From positions 1 to 64,000 of the IMG/VR virus record IMGVR_UViG_3300028840_006004: a DNA stretch of 64,000 bases. One strand, 5' to 3'. The notes under the pieces are model-generated. The model did not search any database and was not told the DNA's origin. It was given only the letters and a program-made list of their open reading frames with translations. A program made the translations under genes and the position numbers. The stretch is from a virus. The stretch's first letter is position 1; every line of letters starts with the position of its first letter. Of this stretch, positions 26,901 through 35,900 are shown piece after piece.

Positions 26901-29900
26901 CTTTAAATAGTGGATTTTCACCATATTTTATTTTGGTAAATGGTATTTTTCCTTTGTCACCAATCATTTCTGCGAATACAGGAAACCAGTTTACATCTTT
27001 CTTTTTAGCAAACTCATCTTTAGTAAGGATAAACATCGATCGAATATATTCATAAGCCGACATATCGTTAGCCATGATCACACGATTACCCATTGCGATT
27101 GAGTCATTTGTTCCAAGTGGTTGGATAAACACTTTTCTATTCATCAAAGGATCCCGCCAGGTAACTTTACCACGAATCATTGATACACCAGGAACCTCAA
27201 CTGAACTTTCTTGAGCGATTCTTTCTGCTTCCTGAATCATATTATTTACGTACTCATCAGAAGCACCATTTTCTCCATCAGTAAGGAAATATTCATAAAG
27301 ATTGGTTGTTGTTTCCCGGGACTGCTTAATTGTACCATCGTCCATCATCTGAACTTTATCCCTGGACTGGGACTCAACATTTGCCATTTGATAAGCGATA
27401 TTATTACGAATAAACCGGTGTGCATCAACTGGTGAGAATAACTGGATTCCATCTTCTCTTGCAGGATCAGATAATTGAAAATCGTTAGGGTAAACCTTAT
27501 AAATCTTTTCTAATTGAGCATCGATCGCTTTAGTTTTTTCAGATTTTGTCCATACAATTTCTTCGTTTTGTAGATCTCCTGTTTCATTAAAATCCTGAGT
27601 ATTCAGAACTGCAGAATATAACGCTAAGTACATTACATAGATATCTCGAGCATAATTCGGAATTCTGAATTCTTTTCCTTGATTAAGAATTATTGCTTCA
27701 GCAATATCAGCAGTAATGCTACTGTCATCTGTAATATATTGAAGGACTTGTTTTGCGTAATTATTAAGACTTTCTGTTTCTTCGTATCCGACAACCGGTT
27801 TTGAAGTGTCAAGTGATATTAACTGACGCATCTGGCCATCGATATTCATATACAATCCTGTGCCATCAATCCTGATATTTGGATTTTCTCCAGTAAAGTC
27901 ATCAATTACACTTTGGCTTACAGATCCGCTACGGCCCTGATAGAATTTATTTTGAATACCGTCACGAAGATCACCATGGATCATGGTTGCAACCTCATTT
28001 CCATACTCAGTGATATTTGAATATCTACCAGCGCGGGATATTTTAACTCTCCTCATATTCATAATACCGCGTGTGGCACTCTCAATCAAAGCAGAAACTT
28101 TCTTAAAATTGTATGCTTTTGCAATCAGCTGTTCAGTATAACTGGAAGGAGCATCGAATTTATCGAAATAATCTTCAATAAATGCTTCCAAATTCTTTTC
28201 AAGATAGTAGTATCCTACACCGCTGATTGTTCCCATTGGTGTAGCTAAATTGGTGGTATCCTCTAAAGGAGCCTGTTTATTTAGCTTCGTACTATTAGCA
28301 ATCTCTCCTCCGAATTCAACCAGAAAAGTGTGAAGGTTTCGTCTTACTTTACCAGGAGCTATATTATCACGTTTTTCACGGATCGATTCCAAAATCGTAT
28401 CAATATTAACATCTCTTCCCCTGGACACTAACCGTTCACTTGCTTTGAATAATTCATCAAGCATTAGATAAGCATCCATGTAATTATCATCTCCATAGAA
28501 ATCATCAGATACACCATTAGCGGTAAGCCTATATTCACGAAGACGTGTTGAGTTGAACATTGCAGTCAGAAAGGAAGAAACATTCTTAGAAGGGCTCTCC
28601 TGCTCTTTATCGGCTATTATATTTCCTTCTAATGTAAAGAAAGGATCCCCTGACTTAGTTGTTTTAGTCATATCCACATTACCGAATATGGTTTGAACCA
28701 GGTTATAAAAGATTGTTTTACCAGCAGGATTTGTTGCCTGTTTGGATGCAGGCCTGGTAAGCTCTTGAATAATGTAAGCATCAATGAGCTTTTTATTTTC
28801 AGCATAGGAAGCCTGTTCAACATCTTTATAAATAGATAAACTCTTATTCTTCAGCTCACGCATTGTTTTGCTAACAGCGATATATACAGAATTAGGGATC
28901 TCACCATAAACAACATAAGGCTTCTCTTCTCCTTCGATTATTTCAGACCCATCGAAATAACGGAATACTTTTCCAGCTTCACGCCTTGACATATAATAGT
29001 CGTGATATTCCATTAAGGTCTGATACACTTTCTGAACTGCACTTTGGAACGAATGTACTCCAGCAAACTTTTCTTTAGCAGATACGGATTTACCTATACC
29101 GTAGAAAGAGAAGATCATTGGAGCAATGTTTCGTTCTGCCCAGAAATCTATATTCTCATTACTACCGAACAGGAATGTTTTCTGTTTACGTACTATATCA
29201 GTGTTGAATTCATTTTCGATATCAGCTACTTTTGGGAAAATGATGGCTTCCGGATTAGATGGTATTTTATATTCGTTGTTGGCAAAGTATCCATCATCAA
29301 CCTGAGCCAAAATAGTCTGGATATCGCTGGAGAATAATTTGAATTTCGAGTACAACCATTTCTTAATCTGAAGAAGTACTCTGCCGATGTAGGTAGTTGG
29401 TCGATAATTTTCGTATTCAAACTTTTCGGCAAGATACTCATGCGCATCGCCATAAGTTGCACCTGCAGGTAATTCTTTCTTTGCAGCATTGATCAGAGAA
29501 ATTCTTTGTTTGTCACCCATTAAGTATTCGATAACAAAGTGAAGTGATTCGTGATCAGGAGTAGTTCCTTCAATTCCTTTACTTATCTGAGCGATCTTCA
29601 TCAGACCGTTCTTAACAATTCCCCAGTGAGCTGTTCCCTTATAAATAATCAGTCCATCTTCAAAACCAAGATACTTCTGAGCATTCTCACTACCGATCAA
29701 TTGTGCTATTCTCTGCAGTGCAGCTTCTTTTGAAATATAGGTAGTTTGACCTGGCACCCATTTCTTGCCATACTTTTTAAATCCAGTCTGGAATGGATTA
29801 TCGTTATCACTTGTTTGACCTATATCTTCTTGTCCAGTCTTTGCGTCTTTTGGTTTTGGGCCAATGTTTGCAGATTTGCTACGAGCAACAGATTGGTTCA

Positions 29901-32900
29901 CGCCAATAGTATTGGTTGTCAAATATTCGACATTAACCTTCTTGCTATCATCATCGCGAACAATAACTGGGTAATAAAAGCGTAAAGGCCGTGACCTTCC
30001 TGCAATCTTTGTTGTTGCGGTAAGATTTCCATTCTGATCAGCATAACGATTCTCAATCGCCTTAATAATATGCGGAACAGCTGCCTTGAGATTCAGGAGC
30101 CTTTGTTTATAGGTACCTCCTTTAACCTGAATATTTTTATAAGTTACCCCGCTTTTAGAGGTAACTTCTTTTGTTTTGAAAAAACGCTCAAGATTAGGAT
30201 CGGAAGCTATCATGGACGTAGCCATTTCTGAATTTGCATCCATCCATCTCGAGATTAACGATTCTCTTACAATACCATCCTGAGCACGTTTTGTTAACGC
30301 TTTAAATTCAGGATTATCTTCGATATCCTCATTCCACATTTCCTCTATTTCCTGGACCAAAGCATCATATTTTTTCAACTCTTGAGTAGCGCCGGTAAAG
30401 AAAGATTTAATCACATCGATATCGCTCTCATTCGATTTTGGTGCTCTTTTCATTGGAGCAGCATCAAATATTACATCCACAATATTACCATCTGGATCTT
30501 TGAAACTGATCAGGATATTAAACCTGCCTCCTCGTTTGTCCCTGCTATATTTCAACGGAGTAATAAATCCTTCATCATCGAGATCTTGAACTAAGCTAAA
30601 ACCATCATTTTGCATCTGTTCTAACAGACCGATAAAAGACATACGTTGCGCTCTGGAAGGCATCAGAAGATTTTTTTCAATCGTAACTTTCGTACCAGTA
30701 GTTCCCGGTGTTTGATTATTGTGAGCTTTATGAACCTGAACAAACTTGGCCACATTCATATCGATAGTATTCTCCAGTAATTCCTGGTTTTTAATTGACT
30801 TAGCAAAACTATCTTCCAAATATGCATAAACAGCTTGCTTTGCATCTTTAAATGGCATTCCTAACCATTTATTGAACTCAGGAACTTTAGACAGCCAGTT
30901 GTCAGAGAATTTTTTATCCTTATTATTAGGAACACGAGCCTCAGCCGGTGTATCGATACCAACGAAATCAAGGCCGAGCTCTTTCATTTGTTTTTTACTG
31001 ATACCAATTTCTTTTGCTACAAAATCTAATTGTTCTTCAGTAAAGCGTATTTCAAATACGTTATTATAGATCTCACCTTCATAGGACCTGGTGCTACGAT
31101 TTGGTACAGTATAAACTGCGCTTACACGATAAATCTTGTCCAGGACTGACATCTTAGCCGGAAGTTTAGTGATCGCATCCAGTGATTTTAATTTCAGATC
31201 GAACCATTTATTTTTCTTACGATTAAACATATTGGCACCTGAACCCATTTTCTTTTTCCACTCAGCCTCATTAAAATCAGGACTGGATTGTGGAGCAAGC
31301 ATGTGTGTAACATAGATCGTGCGATCTGTTTTATATTCAATTGCACTACGCTCACGAATAAGTTCCGGAGTTCCTTCGACAGGATTCCAGATATTATGTG
31401 TTAAATAACTTTGCGGAACTGTAATTATTTCTCCCGTTACCTGGTTTTCAAGATTAGCAATTAATCCGTTTTTATCAAGCAGAAGATCTCTAACAAAATA
31501 AGCTTCGCCCGTTTCTTTTTCTACAATAGGATCAGAGGTAAATATATCTACACCATCTCCAAGATGAGCAACATCGATTTTGCGTTTTAAGGCAAAGAGA
31601 ACGGTAGGATCCGCAATACGAAATTCAGTTCTTTTTAATCCAATTGCTTTGGCAACATCTTCAATAGGAACATCAGTTGATTCAACTTGATCAACAAAAT
31701 ATTCTGCTGGTAAATCACTTTTCTCAATTTCTATCCAGGATTTACTATCAGCGATATTAACGTTGTACACATTGTTAACAATCCATCCTTTTTCTTCAGC
31801 AATGAACCGGTAGGTGTGGGCCAATGCTTGACCGTACTTATTCAGTTCTCTCGGGTGGAGTGTATAAGTTCGTGTAAATATGTCTACGATAGGATTTCCA
31901 TTTTCATCATAACCGACAGTTTTGATCATATATGGACTTCCTTGAATATCCAGATCTTTTGGTTTAATATTTGGACGATGGACGCTGAATTCATTATAAC
32001 CCATAGTTTCTGCTACTTCTTGGGCAACAGCGATCATTCTACGCTTAAAACCATTAACCCTTCCGTTCCATCTTGCGGTTCCTTTACCCTGATTCTCTTT
32101 ATCAGCATCTTTCTCTTCCTTGTTCATTGGACGATACTTTCTGATTAAAGAATCGAGCAGGTTTTCAATTGATTCAACTTCATCTTCTTTCGCTATCACG
32201 CGCTGGAAAGCAACATCAAATATTGCTCGGCGTTCTTTAAGTTGTTTATTCTCGAGAATTTGGCTTTCAGTTTTTTCCTGCTTATCCTGTAACCATTGAG
32301 CAGCTATGTCAGAAGCGTGACGGAAACCGGGATATGTTTTTGTTTCAGTTGTTTTCTTGAATGCAGCTTCAGCATCATCAATATTATAACCACCATCTCC
32401 AAAATACATCTGCGAATCAACCTTATACAGGTCATCAAGTTTCGCTTTCTTTTTACCCTTACGTTTCTTTTTCTTCTTCTTTTTATCAGTGCCTTCTTCT
32501 TCGTCAGTAACTTCTTTTTCCTCAGTTCCAACGATTTCAAAATATGCAGCACGTTCCATTCGCTGTGCTGTTAAGCGGGCGAGCACATCCTCATCAGTTT
32601 CTATTGTTGTGGAATATCCACTGATAGGAGTATTGTCAGTAACTTTTCCTGAAATCTCAGGATTACCAAACATTTCAACATATTGTGAAGCGCGGGATAC
32701 AGCAGTAAGCATAATTGCTACAGCGTCACCTTCTCTGCCACCACTTTCAGGTAATGCAAAAAGACCGGCATCGCCTTCAAGCATTGAAGCCATATCAAAT
32801 GGAATGAATACCTGGTCAGCTTTCAATCCTGAAGCATTATACTTAAATCGTTTTGAATCCTGGCGGATCTTCTTAGCATCATATTCAAGAGTGAATATTT

Positions 32901-35900
32901 TATCTTTATGCATTCCAAGCCTGTCACCATACTTATCAATTAGCTGTTCCATATTTGCATAAGTAGGAACCAAAAGCATTTGTGTTTTACCGGTTTCATT
33001 TGCTTCAGCAAATTCAACTTGATCTAAAAAGTTTTGTACAATCTGATCAAGTCCCTCTGTCCTTTTAATATATCGAACACCGACATTACCATCAGGAGAT
33101 GTTTTCCATTTAGTTTCGGTAGTTCCGATAGCTTCATCAATTTGTTCAGTAGTTACTCCAAGAGCCCTGCGATATCCTTCCTGTAATGCACGGATATAAA
33201 TAATTCCTGTACGGAAAATCTGATTCAACGCATTTGTTTTCTCACCAAAATTATCAACAGGATATAATGCATGTGAGTTGTTTAAACTCTTTACCTGGCC
33301 TTCATCACCGAGAATAACTACACGTTTTTTATGTTCACGTTGCCATGATCTGAGTAAATTTCCTTCTTCTTTAGCATTTTCTTCAACTGGATCCGGAGCA
33401 GGAATGGTTGACCCTTCTTCATAAATAATGATATCAGCATCCTTATAAAGATCCTCATTATTTACCAGATCGTGTGCCGGGATAAAAACAGGATTAATTG
33501 TAGCTTCGGAACCTATTTCTGAAAGCCGTGTATTGATTTCTTCAACAGCATCACTATGAATTTTTTCTACTCCTTTTGTAGGAATAATGTAGAGTACATC
33601 AATAGCTTTGTTTTCCAGCGCTGCATAATATAACAAAGCATTCTTCGCTACCATTGCGCTTTTACCACTACCTGCATAACCACGTACAAATAGGGTATGA
33701 TCGATAAGCATTTCCCTGGTTCCTTCAGGATAGTTCCAGTCTTCTTTATCCTGGGACTGCATGAAAGCAACAACATCAACAATAGCATCCAGTTGCTCGA
33801 ATGTTTCCAGGTCGTCATTATTAGCTTTTGTAAGATTATTCAAGTTGAGCTTCTCAGCCTGAGCAAGCATCTGTCTTCTGGTATTGGTCTTTCCATTACC
33901 AAGTGAATTTGCTACTGATAAGAATTGGAAATAGCTAAAAGTATAGAGCGAATATTCATATTCTTCCTGTCTGAATTTTTGTTCCTGAATATATTCAGAA
34001 GCGCTTTTCTTTCCGCCTTCTTTTTTATAATCAGAGAAAGATTTCCATACAACTCTACCGTCATCATATTTTCTAACCGAAGCAAGTCCATCGTATGTCC
34101 CGGAAGACATATTGTATACAGGCTCATCGGCAATCTCGGTGCTTATGTAAGGAAGTTCATTATTGGAAGTTTTTTTAACATGCTCAATAAAACCACCAAG
34201 TTTACCCGAGAAAATCTCTTCGATGTCCATTAGCTCTTTATCAATTAAAGCAATAGCGGCTTTTACACTATTTTTTTCAGGAGATTTTCCATCTGACGTA
34301 TAAATGCTATTGTAATAGAGAGGGTATAATTGTTCCGGATAAACATGATCATTGTCAGCATTTTCAACATCAGAAGTGGTTTTGTACTTACTGATTGTCT
34401 TTTTTATGATTTCACTGATCTTTCTGCTTTTGTTGGTGACAGTAGCAATATCGTCCTTTGTGAGTTTATGTTTAATGTCATCGTTACCCGCATCGATAGC
34501 AACAGATCTCATGTGATGAAGCATCCTGGACTGGTTTCCAAGTTTAACTTTCACGCTTTCACGTTCAGTACTTGCTGACTCCAGCCGTTTATCCATCTTC
34601 CACGAATCATTGATCACTTTCTTGAACCGCTTAACGAATTCATCGATGAACTGACGTTCTTCTCCAAATGGATCCAATCGCCATTTTGAATTATCGTCTT
34701 GGTGATAAATCGAGTGCTCGTTGCCTTGACCTGAAGGTAATTTCTCAATATGATTCTGGGTAACATCTACCATTAATTCCATCATTGTGGTAATTGTATC
34801 CAGTAATTGATCAGCAATATCAAGTTTATTAATCCACTCTGCTCCATTGTCGATCGGGAGATTTGGATTTCCGAATACAATCTGAGCGTCATTGATGATA
34901 TCAGCAATGGAGGTTTCAGCTCCATTTGATAATGTGAATTTATTATTCAGCATTCCCAGTAAAAGTCCCAGCTTATATGTACCGATCTTTGCATCACGGA
35001 AAGCCTGCGATCTGCCATCCTCATCAATTTCAAATAGATCCTTGATAGTTTGAGGCGCATTACGAAGCATTTCTCTTAAATGTTCCTGCATAACAACTTC
35101 AGGCATCGCATCAATTGTACCCTCATATTTAGCCAGTATACCGGCATCACGCTTAGTATTGAATTGTTCGACATCAGCTACTCTCTGAGCAAGATCACCT
35201 TCATCTACAATATCATCACCTATTCCTGTTTCAACAGGTTTTCCTTCGATAACTTCAACTGCATTATCATAAATCAGATTCATTATTTCGACAGCTCTCT
35301 TACCCTGCTCAAGCGCACCGGTAAATACGCCAACAGCGGTTTCATCATAGAGCATCGCTTTTACATTGCCGAATACCTTAACAGCATTTTCGATATACTT
35401 ATTGATTTCAGTATTCAAACGCTGTCCCTTCTTAATCATTTGTCTGCCATATTCCCCTCTGGCAATAACTTCATTGATAGCATCCACTATCCCAAGACCA
35501 GTTTTCTTTGGAAATAATACTGCTGGTTTTCCTTCGCCTTCTTCAATTGTTGTTGCAACTTCACGACCAGCTGTTTCGGAAACACCTGCCTCTTCCTGAA
35601 TTCTAATTTCCTCTTCCCATTCTGCTATCTGAGCATCGAGCCCTTCATCCTTGCTTCCACGTTTTTTCCTGGCTTTCATATCAGCCAGTTCTTTACGTAA
35701 TACTGTCAATGGTTTTGCAACCTTAGCTGCAGCTTTTCCTTTTTTAGGAGGCTGTTCCAAGACTTCTTCAAAGTCAAATGTTTCACCCTCGATCCTTGCC
35801 ATTTCAGCAAGCGGTGACTGTAGGTCAAGATTTTCCAGATTACTTTCCTGCGCCCTGGAATTGTGAGCATCAATTACTGACTGAAGACCATTCGGTCCCC

